Below are positions 61,832-64,000 of a DNA stretch of 64,000 nt, one piece after another; position 1 is the first letter of the stretch, and the number at the start of each line of letters is the position of its first letter. The translations under genes were made by a program, and so were the position numbers. The notes under the pieces were generated by a model. The model saw only the letters and a program-made list of their open reading frames with translations. It searched no databases and had not been told where the DNA came from. Origin of the DNA: Strongylocentrotus purpuratus (taxonomy: Eukaryota > Echinodermata > Echinoidea > Camarodonta > Strongylocentrotidae); contig NW_022145606.1 of the NCBI RefSeq assembly GCF_000002235.5, positions 45,460,692 through 45,524,691 of the forward strand, in the 5' to 3' direction.

Positions 61832-64000
61832 TAGCCTTGAGCTTTGGATCAGCTAATGAGTAATACATGAAACAGATTTTGAGCGGAGTAATTATCTTTC
61901 GCCGGAGAACTTGCGTAAGGAGCTATAATTTTATTTTTTATTTTTTTAAATCAAACATTATGGGGAATAGCAAAAAACGGTTGTCTTTTTTGCTCTTTTC
62001 TTTCCTCTCATGTTATTAGTCTTCTTTCATTGAGGTAATTTCAGGTCTTACATATTGATGAGCTGTTTGAAATTAACTAGGAGGTATGCGCGTATTGGGG
62101 AATGTGGCTTGCTGCTCTACTTTAAAAAAAAAAAACTTCCCATGACATGTAATGAGTGTTTAGTGTACATTATGTGGGACGTACAGTGATAGATGGAAAG
62201 TTATTTCAGTATATTCGAAATGACTTTTAGGCAACTGCTTTTTCCTCCCACATTATCAACATTCATTCATTTCATTTCATTTACATAATGTCATGAAATG
62301 CATTCAAAAAATGAAGAAAAAAAGAAAGAAACAAAAACAACCCGTGAAAAAAATATTGTCGGCGAAGCATTTGTCGTAGTACTAGTAGCATTTGTATTTA
62401 ATGGGACACTTTTTGGGCGGAGCAAATGTCGTCGGAGCAAATGTCACCGGAGCAAGTGTCGCTTCATGCGGAGCAAATGTCGTCGGAGCAATTGTCGGCG
62501 GAGCAAATGTCACCGGAGCAATTGTCGCTTCAGGCGGAGCAATTGTCGGCGGAGCAATTGTCGCTTCAGGCGGAGCAATTGTCGGCGGAGCAATTGTCGA
62601 CGGAGCAATTGTCGGCGGAGCAATTGTCGGCGGAGCAAATGTCGTCGGAGCAATTGTCGGCGGAGCATATGTCACCGGAGCAATTGTCGCTTCAGGCGGA
62701 ACAATTGTCGGCGGAGCAATTGACGGCGGAGCAAATGTCGGCGGAGCAAATGTCGGCGGAGCAAATGTCGGCGGAGCAAGTGTCGCTTCAGGCGGAGCAA
62801 ATGTCGGCGGAGCAATTGTCACGTTTTGCGGAGCAATTGACGGCGGAGCAATTGTCGGCGGAGCAATTGTCGGAGGAGCAATTGTCGGCGGAGCATCTGT
62901 CGGCGGAGCAATTGTCGGCGGAGCAACTGTCGGCGGAGCAACTGTCGGCGGAGCACCTGTCGGCGGAGCATTTGACGTCGGAGCAAATGTCGCGGAGCAA
63001 ATGTCGCGGAGCAATTGTCGCGTTTTGCGGAGTAAATGTCGGCGGAGCAATCGTCGGCGGAGCATGTGTCATGGAACCAATATAACACTGGAAAGTGACC
63101 AGCCAGGAAAATATAACAATTACGACCCTCGCAATTGATATCACGTGACGAGCTCTGGACCAATCACATATCGTTATCTGTCTAAGCTTTCTATATATAT
63201 ATATAGAAACAATCTGTACAAACATGCATTTCTAGTTTGTATTTTTTTCTTTGGGGGAGGGGGGGGGGGGGGGTAAAACTACCGGAAGATTCCATCTTCG
63301 AGTATTTCAGCAATACTGTGGTCGAGTAGCATGGCAATATGTAAACATTCACATTCATGTGAAAGATGACAGATTCATTCGTTCATTAATAATCTAGAAA
63401 CATAATTAACATAAAAATGTCCAAAGCTCTTTGGAAACGCATAGAGACTTTATAACACAATGTGTTATGCGGTATACAAGAACGGATTATCATCATTATT
63501 ATAAATATACTTTTATTCTTTCTTCCTTCTATATCTAAAACTCAGGAAAAGGTCCCAGTTTTGAGAATAATTACAGGTCTCTCTCTCTTTCTCTCTCTCT
63601 CTGACTCTTTAAAACTTACAGAAAGATTCCAGTTTCGAGTATTACAGCAATACTGTAGACATTCATGTGAAAGATAATAAATTCATTCTTTATCAATCTA
63701 GATACAATTTAAATATACGTCTATACTCTTAATTTTATTCTTTCTCCTATTTGTTAAACTTACTGAAAGATCCCAATGTTGAAAATTATTACAGATCTCT
63801 CTTTTTTTTTCTCTCTCTCTCTCTCTCTTTCTCTTTTCTCTCTCTTTCTCTCTCTTTCTCTCTATCTCTCTCTCTCTCTATTTCTCTCTCTCTCTCTCAC
63901 TCTCTTTAAAACTTACAGGAAGATGCCACTTTCGAGTTTTACAGCAACACAGTGACCGAGCGAGAGTATGGTGTCGTAACCCGTGTTTCTGATGTGTACA
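10897..64000 (+). CDS. Multi-exon gene: signal peptide, five CUB, two (C-type lectin + FN3) pairs, ZP domain; 3' end outside window
   Basis: Twenty-one exons were assembled by eye from domain homology, AG/GT sites and phase: 10897-10954, 29788-29990, 30849-30972, 31654-32016, 32892-32957, 37052-37169, 38228-38415, 40685-40843, 41518-41706, 42319-42545, 43497-43617, 44255-44464, 44804-45007, 45524-45639, 51506-51686, 52598-52804, 53518-53715, 54229-54387, 56634-56771, 58005-58195, 63919-64000. They total 3,502 nt (about 1,167 codons) without a stop, and every junction preserves frame. Approximate residues: signal peptide 1-20, CUB1 20-128, CUB2 129-249, CUB3 250-373, CUB4 374-489, CUB5 490-605, CTLD1 606-743, FN3-1 744-842, CTLD2 843-977, FN3-2 978-1076, ZP from 1077. 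CUB, CTLD and FN3 are extracellular binding modules; ZP domains polymerise. A secreted or membrane-anchored adhesion or recognition protein is inferred. I do not recognise a named orthologue, and a C-terminal membrane segment would lie outside the window. Confidence 0.88.
11197..11394 (+). repeat. Dispersed element A, copy 4
   Basis: Full-length copy in intron 1 with TTAA at both ends: begins TTAAAGCCCCACTGTCC and ends GACGGTCTTTAA. Confidence 0.88.
12571..12978 (+). repeat. Dispersed element C, copy 1
   Basis: About 400 bp, starting near AAGTTGAGTTCTAGTCATGC, with landmarks TATTGGTGTGTACTGCGAGG and GGCATTTGAAGAGCC. Related copies lie at 13190, 19330, 22620 and 55852. Confidence 0.8.
13026..13151. 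mobile_element. Short inverted-repeat element (GTTTCACAAAG type)
   Basis: Ends GCGTTTCACAAAGC and GGTTTTGTGAAATGGGGCC are inverted. The core holds AGCCAATCAGAAGCAGGGAT, shared with 57551-57703 and with the related elements at 35091 and 55552. Confidence 0.65.
13190..13870 (+). repeat. Dispersed element C, copy 2 (interrupted)
   Basis: Two parts of element C, 13190-13398 and 13743-13870, separated by a retroposon. The copy at 55852 reads straight across the same point. Confidence 0.78.
13386..13742 (+). mobile_element. Poly-A retroposon with 13-bp target duplication
   Basis: The 331-bp insert (13399-13729) ends in A-rich sequence and is flanked by direct repeats ATACTTGTCATAT at 13386-13398 and 13730-13742. 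The uninterrupted site survives in element C at about 56088. It is probably a 5'-truncated LINE; family uncertain. Confidence 0.85.
14563..14905. mobile_element. Fold-back element with TTGGGCAA motifs
   Basis: Arms of about 90 bp, 14627-14714 and 14802-14896, are near-perfect reverse complements (for example TGGTATTGGTAGACGTAAG against CTTACGTCTACCAATACCA). The left end TACACTGTGAAAAG is shared, inverted, with 29157-29231. A 175-codon ORF here is a by-product. Confidence 0.8.
14906..16074. other. Intron 1 stretch without gene
   Basis: Contains a GC-richer pocket (about 15000-15380) with CCGGC/GCCGG motifs, then AT-rich DNA. A similar pocket with a shared TGACGCCTCGCC lies at 27640-28020. No coding support. 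Confidence 0.4.
16075..16255 (+). repeat. Dispersed element D, copy 1 (diverged)
   Basis: Shares CGTACATCTATATCAGTTAT, a TTGGGGACTG segment and GTCAACGGC with 21107 and 23255. Confidence 0.6.
16506..16658 (+). repeat. Dispersed element A, copy 5 (3' truncated)
   Basis: Matches element A from ACTTGTAGCTACTTGCTCCC to the GTGACCTCGCTGG segment, then breaks off at a G run. Confidence 0.82.
16664..16990. repeat. Degenerate tandem repeat of about 120 bp
   Basis: Three related segments share GGGATTTTAGGCGTTTAATT or close variants, TGTGACACTGGCAGG and GGGCGGAGCCCC. Confidence 0.6.
17015..18075. repeat. Direct duplication, period about 685 bp
   Basis: Blocks from about 17015 and 17700 share TTTCGATG(C/T)CATCAGGCGC, CTTCTCCATATCGAGGTTA, GGAATAAAAGCAAATAGC-like and CTTATTTAGGAGTA segments in the same order. 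The first copy has expanded AG repeats (17230-17305). Confidence 0.75.
18343..20100. repeat. Direct duplication of about 600-bp units, second copy interrupted
   Basis: Landmarks GCTTTGTCTCAGAAAGATRT, GATCATCAACGAGACAATGT, GCAATGTTCGTTTACAAATT and GAAACGATGTTCTCTTGGGT recur in order at 18343-18945 and again over 18946-19320 plus 19735-20100. Element C copy 3 lies in the gap. Confidence 0.72.
19330..19560 (+). repeat. Dispersed element C, copy 3 (partial)
   Basis: Starts AAAGTTGAGTTCTGGTCATG and keeps the TATTGGTGTGTAATACAAGG and CAAAAAGATGTATAT landmarks, then ends early. Confidence 0.75.
20115..21110. repeat. Tandem array of hairpin units, period about 146 bp
   Basis: Seven or so units. Each carries ATGAGATGTTAAGAACGGG plus AAATGGCAAGGG, then the inverted CCCTTGCCATTTG plus CCTTAACATCTCATGAAATG, then a spacer with CTCTAGAAGGAGTGTATGAT. 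Every unit can therefore fold into a stem of about 40 bp. Unit starts lie near 20119, 20261, 20407, 20552, 20752, 20903 and 21022. Confidence 0.88.
21107..21330 (+). repeat. Dispersed element D, copy 2
   Basis: Contains CTAACGTACACCTTTATCGG, GTCAACGGCGAGCTC and TCGCTTTTGTCCGG segments shared with 23255-23560, in the same order. It carries the uninterrupted TTATTTGGGGACTG site. Confidence 0.72.
21895..22615. repeat. Degenerate short tandem repeat (GGGCGCAAAATTGATCTGAA)
   Basis: About twenty imperfect units of roughly 25-40 bp with consensus GGGGGCGCAAAATTGATCTG and AAACTAAG, often alternating with ATTTATATTTTATTGAGG. Confidence 0.8.
22620..22755 (+). repeat. Dispersed element C, copy 4 (fragment)
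   Basis: Keeps TATTGGTGTGTACTACAAGG, AGAAAGATGTAG and GACTACACAAACA from the middle of element C. Confidence 0.7.
23255..23560 (+). repeat. Dispersed element D, copy 3, split by a small inverted-repeat element
   Basis: Shares CTAACGTACACCTTTATCGG, AACAAGTCAACGGCGAGCTC and TCGATCGCTTTTGTCC with 21107-21330. It is interrupted between 23293 and 23408. Confidence 0.72.
23293..23408. mobile_element. Small inverted-repeat element, about 116 bp
   Basis: Perfect 19-bp terminal inverted repeats TAGGGACTTTTAGATTTGC and GCAAATCTAAAAGTCCCTA. Element D copies 1 and 2 read through this point without it. Confidence 0.8.
23780..23977 (-). repeat. Dispersed element A, copy 6
   Basis: Reverse-strand copy with ACTGACAGATGGCTATCTCA, AGAGAGGATCATGGGGACCA and GGGAGCAAGTAGCTACAAGT; somewhat diverged at both ends. 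Confidence 0.82.
23990..24852. mobile_element. Inverted-repeat element rich in TTGGGTAA/TTACCCAA palindromes
   Basis: Inverted ends ACACTCTAAAAA and TTTTTAGAGTGT, with TA on each outer side. Inside, TTGGGTAA and TTACCCAA recur about a dozen times, often paired as short palindromes (for example at 24026-24052 and 24530-24560). No transposase ORF; non-autonomous. Confidence 0.75.
25625..26235. repeat. Tandem repeat of about 115 bp with GCGCGAAGCGCG core
   Basis: Five units. Each has CGCGCGAAGCGCGRAAGC, an AATTATTAGGAAAG-like segment, AGACGATTCGTTGCATCGTT or a close variant, and TCCTTGTCTGAATTTAGTTT or a close variant. Confidence 0.85.
26236..29156. other. Intron 1 stretch without gene
   Basis: Holds a pyrimidine-only block (about 26520-26755), a G run (26795-26812), a GC-rich pocket with CCGGCTGGG motifs (27640-28020) and a likely direct duplication of about 145 bp (28676-28960, sharing TATTCAAATTTATGRATGCT and TTCACCTRYTATYATTCTTT). 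No exon with domain homology was found. Confidence 0.45.
29157..29231. mobile_element. Deletion derivative of the 14563 element
   Basis: Read on the reverse strand it begins TACACCGTGAAAAGGTTGGG and continues with AACGTTGTGCCAATAGTCAA, matching the left end of the element at 14563, then jumps to its right flank CATATGGAAACGTT. Confidence 0.65.
29543..29601. other. Strong hairpin upstream of exon 2
   Basis: GGGCATTAGTAGAATTACCC plus ACAC pairs with GTGTGGGC plus AATTCTTACTAATGCCC around a 10-nt loop, with one mismatch and one bulge. It lies 186 bp before exon 2. Probably a tiny mobile-element remnant. Confidence 0.7.
29788..29990 (+). CDS. Exon 2: CUB1, first half
   Basis: Starts in phase 1 after tgtgtag and ends in phase 0 before gtaagt. 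The product has the CUB opening DICGTTITYPGTLESPGFPS, then the second cysteine in LRCNITL and a strand ending in VDFRDDGDG. The two cysteines form the expected first CUB disulfide. Confidence 0.9.
30039..30065 (+). repeat. Possible tRNA-like SINE head (fragment)
   Basis: GGCACGGTGGCTCAGTGTCA resembles a pol III A box (TGGCTCAGTG), but no B box follows. Low confidence. Confidence 0.3.
30396..30848. repeat. CT microsatellites in intron 2
   Basis: (CT)n at 30396-30420 and a longer imperfect CT tract at 30709-30848 that ends in the acceptor of exon 3. Produces low-complexity Ser/Leu ORFs. Confidence 0.9.
30849..30972 (+). CDS. Exon 3: CUB1, second half
   Basis: Follows a long CT tract that acts as polypyrimidine tract, starts in phase 0 and ends in phase 1 at gtaagc. 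It encodes VTGNEVPKEF and the typical CUB end LHVTFISDGVNTNGTGFQM. The second cysteine pair of a canonical CUB domain is absent. Confidence 0.88.
31085..31452. repeat. CT microsatellites in intron 3
   Basis: Several (CT)n runs, the purest at 31262-31290, 31312-31340 and 31402-31451. The ORFs here are compositional. Confidence 0.9.
31654..32016 (+). CDS. Exon 4: CUB2, complete divergent module in one exon
   Basis: Phase 1 to phase 1, 363 nt. CUB-like landmarks include LHLYSNDYPMNYDD, YIWNI and the end VEFRTDFSGRASGFHIIV. It has no cysteine at all, so it is a disulfide-free CUB. It is the only CUB module here not interrupted by an intron. Confidence 0.88.
32038..32310. repeat. Purine-rich AAG/GAA tract in intron 4
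   Basis: Irregular GAAGAAGAAAAAGAAG repeats over about 270 bp just after the exon 4 donor. Confidence 0.8.
32412..32816 (+). repeat. Dispersed element B, copy 2
   Basis: Begins TTTAAGGGCATTGTTTAACA and ends AAATCCCTTTAAAA. Same orientation as the gene. Confidence 0.83.
32892..32957 (+). CDS. Exon 5: start of CUB3
   Basis: Small 66-nt phase 1-1 exon encoding VAAMEEKPVSSPCGGNFTL and a few more residues, with the CGG start of a CUB module. The acceptor acag at 32888-32891 keeps frame; a second AG six bases on (ttgcag) would remove two residues and also keep frame, so the exact start could be 32898. Confidence 0.75.
33014..33487. repeat. Tandem duplication, two copies of 236 bp
   Basis: 33014-33249 and 33250-33487 are nearly identical; both contain CAGATACGGAAGGAGGCGAA and CCCGGAAAGCATAGCTTGAG. 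The high similarity suggests a recent duplication. Confidence 0.9.
33488..34376. other. Intron 5 stretch without gene
   Basis: AT-rich DNA with no coding or repeat signal that I can support. Confidence 0.5.
34378..34774 (+). repeat. Dispersed element B, copy 3
   Basis: Begins TTTAAGGGCATCGTTTAACA, holds ATCTTGATAATCAGACAGGC and ends GGGTCCCTTTAAAG. Confidence 0.85.
35091..35304. mobile_element. Short inverted-repeat element (GTTTCATAAAACTT type) with internal duplication
   Basis: Ends GGGCCCGTTTCATAAAACTT and AGTTTTATGAAACAGGGTCC are inverted. Inside, a block of about 85 bp with GCTCTCAGCCAATCAGATGC and GCTTATAACAGTAGCTTGTA occurs twice. Confidence 0.82.
35820..37040. repeat. CAATCA-derived tandem repeat, partly organised in 40-bp units
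   Basis: About 1.2 kb. Between 35860 and 36310 the unit is CAATCAATCAATCAACCAGG followed by CAACCAATCAGGCAATCAAG (40 bp); the rest is looser CAAT/CTAT repeats. Ends 12 bp before exon 6. The 184-residue plus-strand ORF is a repeat artefact. Confidence 0.93.
37052..37169 (+). CDS. Exon 6: CUB3, middle part
   Basis: Starts in phase 1 after cttcag and ends in phase 2 at a gtaatt donor. It carries the second CUB cysteine in ADLHCVYRI and strand RVRVLVEEM. It directly follows the 1.2-kb CAATCA repeat tract. Confidence 0.82.
37170..38227. other. Intron 6 without recognisable elements
   Basis: About 1.06 kb of ordinary sequence between exons 6 and 7; no repeat or coding signal that I can support. 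Confidence 0.45.
38228..38415 (+). CDS. Exon 7: CUB3, C-terminal part
   Basis: Phase 2 to phase 1. It encodes the IDALHVFTGLD strand, where a CUB has its D-x-L-x-V/I segment, and ends in VTMVLTSGSANISRSLTVVV. It contains no cysteine. Confidence 0.85.
38455..38834 (+). repeat. Dispersed element B, copy 4
   Basis: Begins TTTTAAAGGCATCGTTTAAC and ends TGATCCCTTTAAAG, in the intron after exon 7. Confidence 0.85.
39054..39427. mobile_element. Fold-back element with long arms and likely 5-bp CACAG duplication
   Basis: Arms 39055-39210 and 39275-39425 are near-perfect inverted repeats, ends TATAGAGTGGTGAAG and GCTTCGGTACTCTATA. CACAG flanks both sides. No transposase. Confidence 0.8.
39446..39483. 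other. Perfect 15-bp hairpin
   Basis: CTCCTTAGATCAAGA pairs perfectly with TCTTGATCTAAGGAG around an 8-nt loop, just outside the fold-back element. No U run follows and context is an intron, so it is not a bacterial-style terminator. Confidence 0.85.
39740..40500. repeat. Degenerate CACAGTG-rich repeat, split by element A
   Basis: CACAGTG and CACTGTG motifs recur every 20-40 bp from 39760 to 40110 and again from 40325 to 40500. A similar region, other orientation, lies at 58290-58650. Confidence 0.6.
40128..40323 (-). repeat. Dispersed element A, copy 7
   Basis: Begins TTAAAGTCCGTCTGCAC and ends CAGTGGGGCTTTAA, with TTAA on both sides; inserted in the CACAGTG-rich repeat. Confidence 0.87.
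40685..40843 (+). CDS. Exon 8: CUB4, first half
   Basis: Phase 1 to 1. It begins DYGCGGTLDLTTSDG, with the second cysteine in VYCQWHV, the expected first-disulfide pair of a CUB. The donor is gtaagt. Confidence 0.88.
40900..41121. repeat. GA and ATG microsatellites in intron 8
   Basis: (GA)n at 40901-40922 and 40944-40973, (GAT)n at about 41070-41107, then GA again. Confidence 0.9.
41518..41706 (+). CDS. Exon 9: CUB4, second half
   Basis: Phase 1 to 1. It encodes YDMLEIGYGSVP, the CUB D-x-L-x-I motif, then DLWIVFSAEDVMANEVDIEL. There is no second cysteine pair. The donor is gtaagc. Confidence 0.88.
42171..42262. repeat. 21-bp minisatellite
   Basis: About 4.4 copies of CCGGGTAGAGGCGAAAGTTG plus T; 57 bp before exon 10. 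Confidence 0.93.
42319..42545 (+). CDS. Exon 10: CUB5, first half
   Basis: Phase 1 to 0. This is the most canonical CUB here: DACLIDTRLDLNGVISTPQL, GGFYPNDADCQWII and then FTEFDLEFGHDKIIIGG. The acidic E..D and D positions used for calcium in cbCUB domains appear to be kept. Confidence 0.9.
43025..43194. mobile_element. Short inverted-repeat element (GGCCCGAATTCA type)
   Basis: GGCCCGAATTCATAAAGAAG and GGTTTGTCGACA at the left are mirrored by TGTCGACAAACC and TCCTTTGTGAATTCGGGCC at the right; arms also pair internally (CCTAGGTTT against AACGTAGGTTT region). Non-coding. Confidence 0.87.
43497..43617 (+). CDS. Exon 11: CUB5, second half
   Basis: Phase 0 to 1. It encodes ITGSELPNDVNSRYNGLN and the terminal CUB motif IRFTSDSTGTGSGFSLTY. 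The internal intron is in phase 0, as in CUB1, so these two modules share exon design. Confidence 0.88.
43660..44075. repeat. GA-rich tract in intron 11
   Basis: Long impure GA/GAAA stretch, with pure (GA)n near 43834-43856, 43981-44003 and 44047-44065. Minus-strand ORFs here are compositional. Confidence 0.88.
44255..44464 (+). CDS. Exon 12: C-type lectin domain 1, first half
   Basis: Phase 1 to 1. It has the long-form CTLD start DCPTGYSYNPSNDTCYKF, the ARYDC helix cysteine, a VVINDQVENEYV helix and the WWIG strand. Donor gtgagt. Confidence 0.92.
44804..45007 (+). CDS. Exon 13: C-type lectin domain 1, second half
   Basis: Phase 1 to 1. It encodes GVWTWVDCG, NWQFGAPNNRDDNHCAYM and KYNDDACFNTRRYVCEI. 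The cysteines of the CTLD fold are present. The calcium/sugar EPN position reads APN and WND reads YND, so carbohydrate binding by the classical site 2 is doubtful. Confidence 0.92.
45524..45639 (+). CDS. Exon 14: FN3-1, first half
   Basis: Starts in phase 1 after tttcag and ends in phase 0 at gttagt. It encodes DDDEVSLSFNVSEYACDVAG ending in YT, the B and C strands of an FN3. The next exon continues IRYNTT, completing the usual GYxIxY motif. Confidence 0.82.
45690..46025 (+). mobile_element. Solo LINE 3' end (older copy)
   Basis: Nearly identical to 49295-49632: shares GGGGGCAGGATTGTTTCAGT, TTTACAATTGACATATTATG and TGTAAAAGCATCAATATTGA, and ends in an A-rich tail. It is a 3' untranslated tail without coding part, lying about 50 bp after the exon 14 donor. 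Confidence 0.8.
46026..46132. repeat. GT microsatellite
   Basis: (GT)n with GGT interruptions between the solo LINE tail and the larger LINE copy. Confidence 0.92.
46133..49126 (+). pseudogene. LINE ORF2 remnant: reverse transcriptase plus CCHC-like C-terminus, frameshifted
   Basis: Reverse transcriptase copies LINE RNA into DNA at the nicked target. The first open part (to 47824) has motif A AVDFEKAFDSV, motif B RGVRQGDPLSPYLF, motif C YADD and the SGLKVNKTKTHF segment. A frameshift near 47818 moves coding to another frame (LNYISSLVIVPHWVYKEV and on), a TAG near 48031 stops it, and coding resumes to about 48985 with CSFCKQEIETYKHLFLSC. A G run (48986-48998) shifts frame again before the natural end HFLKWEQLKIN (stop 49124-49126). 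The first ATG at 46151 is not a native start. Three lesions make it inactive. Confidence 0.87.
46133..49632 (+). mobile_element. 5'-truncated, broken LINE (L1/Tx1-like) ORF2 with 3' tail
   Basis: A reverse transcriptase is followed by a C-terminal zinc-knuckle segment and a 3' tail ending in AAATAAAACAAAATTGTTAA. The endonuclease domain is missing, as in 5'-truncated insertions. The linker and the PGNDGLTVEFY / YRPITLLN / GVRQGDPLSP / YADDMTIFL motifs fit the L1-Tx1 group. It sits in the intron that splits FN3-1, in gene orientation. ORF1 was not found. Confidence 0.88.
49740..49862 (-). repeat. tRNA-derived SINE head or tRNA pseudogene
   Basis: On the minus strand an A box TGGTCTAGCGG (49828-49838) precedes a B box GGTTCAAAAC (49788-49797) by 30 nt, the spacing of an internal pol III promoter. 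Acceptor and T stems do not pair well, so it is not an intact tRNA. Confidence 0.55.
50740..50775. repeat. CA microsatellite
   Basis: (CA)n of about 17 units. Confidence 0.93.
50830..51370. mobile_element. TTAA-flanked inverted-repeat element E
   Basis: TTAA at 50830-50833 and 51367-51370 encloses inverted ends AGGTACTATGTCCCATTTGC and GCAAAAGGGACATAGCACCT. No ORF of note; non-autonomous. Confidence 0.85.
51506..51686 (+). CDS. Exon 15: FN3-1, second half
   Basis: Phase 0 to 1. It encodes IRYNTTAEGDF and the FN3 hallmark ISGLSPATTYLFELTTC. It is separated from exon 14 by a 5.9-kb intron containing a LINE, and homology and phase both join the two halves. Confidence 0.85.
51741..52003. mobile_element. 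Fold-back element with T-rich loop
   Basis: Left arm GGTTTGCGTATTGCCGCTTA and TTTATGGCAAGCCGTTCTAA is mirrored at the right by TTAAAACGGCTTGCCATAAA and GCAGCAATACGCAAGCC. The centre is a T-run of about 50 bp (51821-51863). Confidence 0.85.
52598..52804 (+). CDS. Exon 16: C-type lectin domain 2, first half
   Basis: Phase 1 to 1. It encodes TTCPDNYELGPNGHCYRF, RRTCDNVADSDLVIVNDQAE and the TWWVG strand. It clearly parallels exon 12 in length (207 versus 210 nt) and phase. Confidence 0.92.
53071..53112. repeat. T-run followed by G-run
   Basis: About 28 T then 13 G in intron 16; a likely sequencing and alignment trouble spot. Confidence 0.9.
53518..53715 (+). CDS. Exon 17: C-type lectin domain 2, second half
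   Basis: Phase 1 to 1. It encodes GEWRWVDCTESTDWQNDLWE, GSPGNGRLDCAAL and LVCDKALSYICEI. Fold cysteines are kept, but the EPN-like and WND-like calcium motifs are lost (SPG and SLV), so it is predicted not to bind calcium at site 2. Confidence 0.9.
54135..54200. mobile_element. Half-copy of the 55211 element
   Basis: TTGTTAAGTCCAACTTAGAG then CTTTGTGAAACACCCTCCTG matches the right end of 55211-55500. Confidence 0.6.
54229..54387 (+). CDS. Exon 18: FN3-2, first half
   Basis: Phase 1 to 1. It encodes PSDLAVVATQTSMLVTWTQS, with the FN3 core tryptophan, then SCDVVGYRVQYWLADEDN. Like FN3-1 it has an extra cysteine just before the GY motif. Confidence 0.88.
55211..55500. mobile_element. Inverted-repeat element (GTGTTTCACAAAGACTAAG)
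   Basis: Left GAGTGTTTCACAAAGACTAA and GATCGACTTTAAGTTGGACT mirror the right AGTCCAACTTAAAGTCGATC and TTAGTCTTTGTGAAACACCC. Confidence 0.87.
55552..55697. mobile_element. Short inverted-repeat element (GTTTCA type)
   Basis: Ends ACCCTGTTTCAAAAAACTTG and CAAGTTTGATGAAACAGGG are inverted; the core has TTCATTGGCTGAGAGCAAGT, the reverse of the core at 35091. Confidence 0.8.
55852..56250 (+). repeat. Dispersed element C, copy 5 (uninterrupted)
   Basis: Full-length copy with the empty site TTCTTGTCATATTTAGAATA, which is filled by a retroposon in copy 2. Confidence 0.82.
56634..56771 (+). CDS. Exon 19: FN3-2, second half
   Basis: Phase 1 to 1. It encodes SIEDLLPDRMYNVNVAALLS and a terminal strand PIGPVTVKT. 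The donor gtttgg at 56772 is weak but is the only nearby site that keeps phase. Confidence 0.85.
56800..57395. repeat. AT-rich trinucleotide tract in intron 19
   Basis: ATA/AAT/CAA repeats ending in an A-run and (TA)n at 57356-57380. ORFs here are compositional. Confidence 0.85.
57551..57703. mobile_element. Short inverted-repeat element (GTTTCACAAAG type)
   Basis: Begins GGGACCCGTTTCACAAAGCC; core AACCAATCAGAAGCAAGGAT and CTGTCATTTGTCACTGATG match the element at 13026. Confidence 0.7.
58005..58195 (+). CDS. Exon 20: start of ZP domain (ZP-N)
   Basis: Phase 1 to 0. It encodes ILECSPTSMSVRVPLERLGG, then LQLMNDENCQGV and NLTSCNNDRS. The C...M.V...L.....L.L.D..C pattern is the signature of ZP-N, the part of zona pellucida domains that drives polymerisation. 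Confidence 0.87.
58290..58650. repeat. Degenerate CACTGTG/GTTCACA repeat
   Basis: ACTGTG and GTTCACA motifs recur about every 20-25 bp (for example TACTGTGTTCCCACTGTTTT), directly after the exon 20 donor region. Confidence 0.65.
58651..59159. mobile_element. TTAA-flanked inverted-repeat element F
   Basis: TTAA at each end (58651-58654 and 59156-59159) encloses AGGTAATACAAAGTTTTGG and CCAAAACTTTTTATTACCT as inverted ends. Non-coding. Confidence 0.87.
59838..60455. repeat. 15-bp tandem repeats, left outer arm
   Basis: About 40 copies of GCTCCGCCGACAATT with variants ATTTG, AGTTG and a GAAGCGACA unit. Since 15 is a multiple of three, long APPT-type ORFs result; these are not supported as genes. 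Confidence 0.95.
60889..61312 (+). mobile_element. 5'-truncated LINE tail with 16-bp target duplication
   Basis: AAGTTTAGAAAATAAG occurs at 60889-60904 and 61297-61312. The 392-bp insert ends in a poly-A run after an AATAAA. Its start encodes GDLPSVDLFKSFIKKQ through KLVSHFKKWRFDL then stop (61032-61034), like the end of a LINE ORF2 and similar to KLGSHFLKW of the LINE at 46133. It is nested in the TU-like element. Confidence 0.88.
62413..63068. repeat. 15-bp tandem repeats, right outer arm (inverted)
   Basis: About 43 copies of AATTGTCGGCGGAGC and variants, the reverse complement of the left arm with a different order of variants. Confidence 0.95.
63276..63330 (+). pseudogene. Decayed copy 1 of the start of exon 21
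   Basis: From 63285 it reads EDSIFEYFSNTVVE and then a TAG, against EDATFEFYSNTVTE in exon 21. The acceptor is ACCG instead of ACAG, so it should not splice. Confidence 0.78.
63573..63905. repeat. CT microsatellites before exon 21
   Basis: CT/CTTT tracts at 63577-63602 and 63798-63904; the second is part of the polypyrimidine tract of exon 21. Confidence 0.9.
63611..63675 (+). pseudogene. Decayed copy 2 of the start of exon 21
   Basis: From 63622, after a good CTTACAG acceptor, it reads KDSSFEYYSNTVDIHVK and stays open to about 63732. Similarity to exon 21 ends after SNTV. Upstream sequence also matches (TTTAAAACTTACAG). Confidence 0.78.
63919..64000 (+). CDS. Exon 21 (cut by window end): ZP domain continues
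   Basis: Starts in phase 0 after acttacag and encodes EDATFEFYSNTVTEREYGVV and TRVSDVY. This matches the F/Y-S/T-N-T-V...G.I.R block that follows the third ZP-N cysteine. It has no donor before position 64000, so the exon runs on outside. Confidence 0.85.

Larger units (their letters stand above)
59819..63086. mobile_element. TU-like fold-back transposon with 8-bp target duplication
   Basis: AATATAAC flanks both sides (59819-59826 and 63079-63086). The 3,252-bp element has arms of about 1 kb. The outer domain is tandem 15-bp repeats (GCTCCGCCGACAATT and variants) at 59838-60455, inverted at 62413-63068. The inner domain, 60470-60835 against 62037-62402, is non-repetitive and near-identical when inverted. 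The inverted similarity continues at 61708-61775 against 61970-62036. This matches the modular layout I recall for sea-urchin TU elements. No transposase is encoded. Confidence 0.88.

Noticed and set aside
62382..63138. Mirror set of repeat ORFs, one of 248 codons
   Set aside because: Same 15-bp repeat in the right arm; no domain and no start context.
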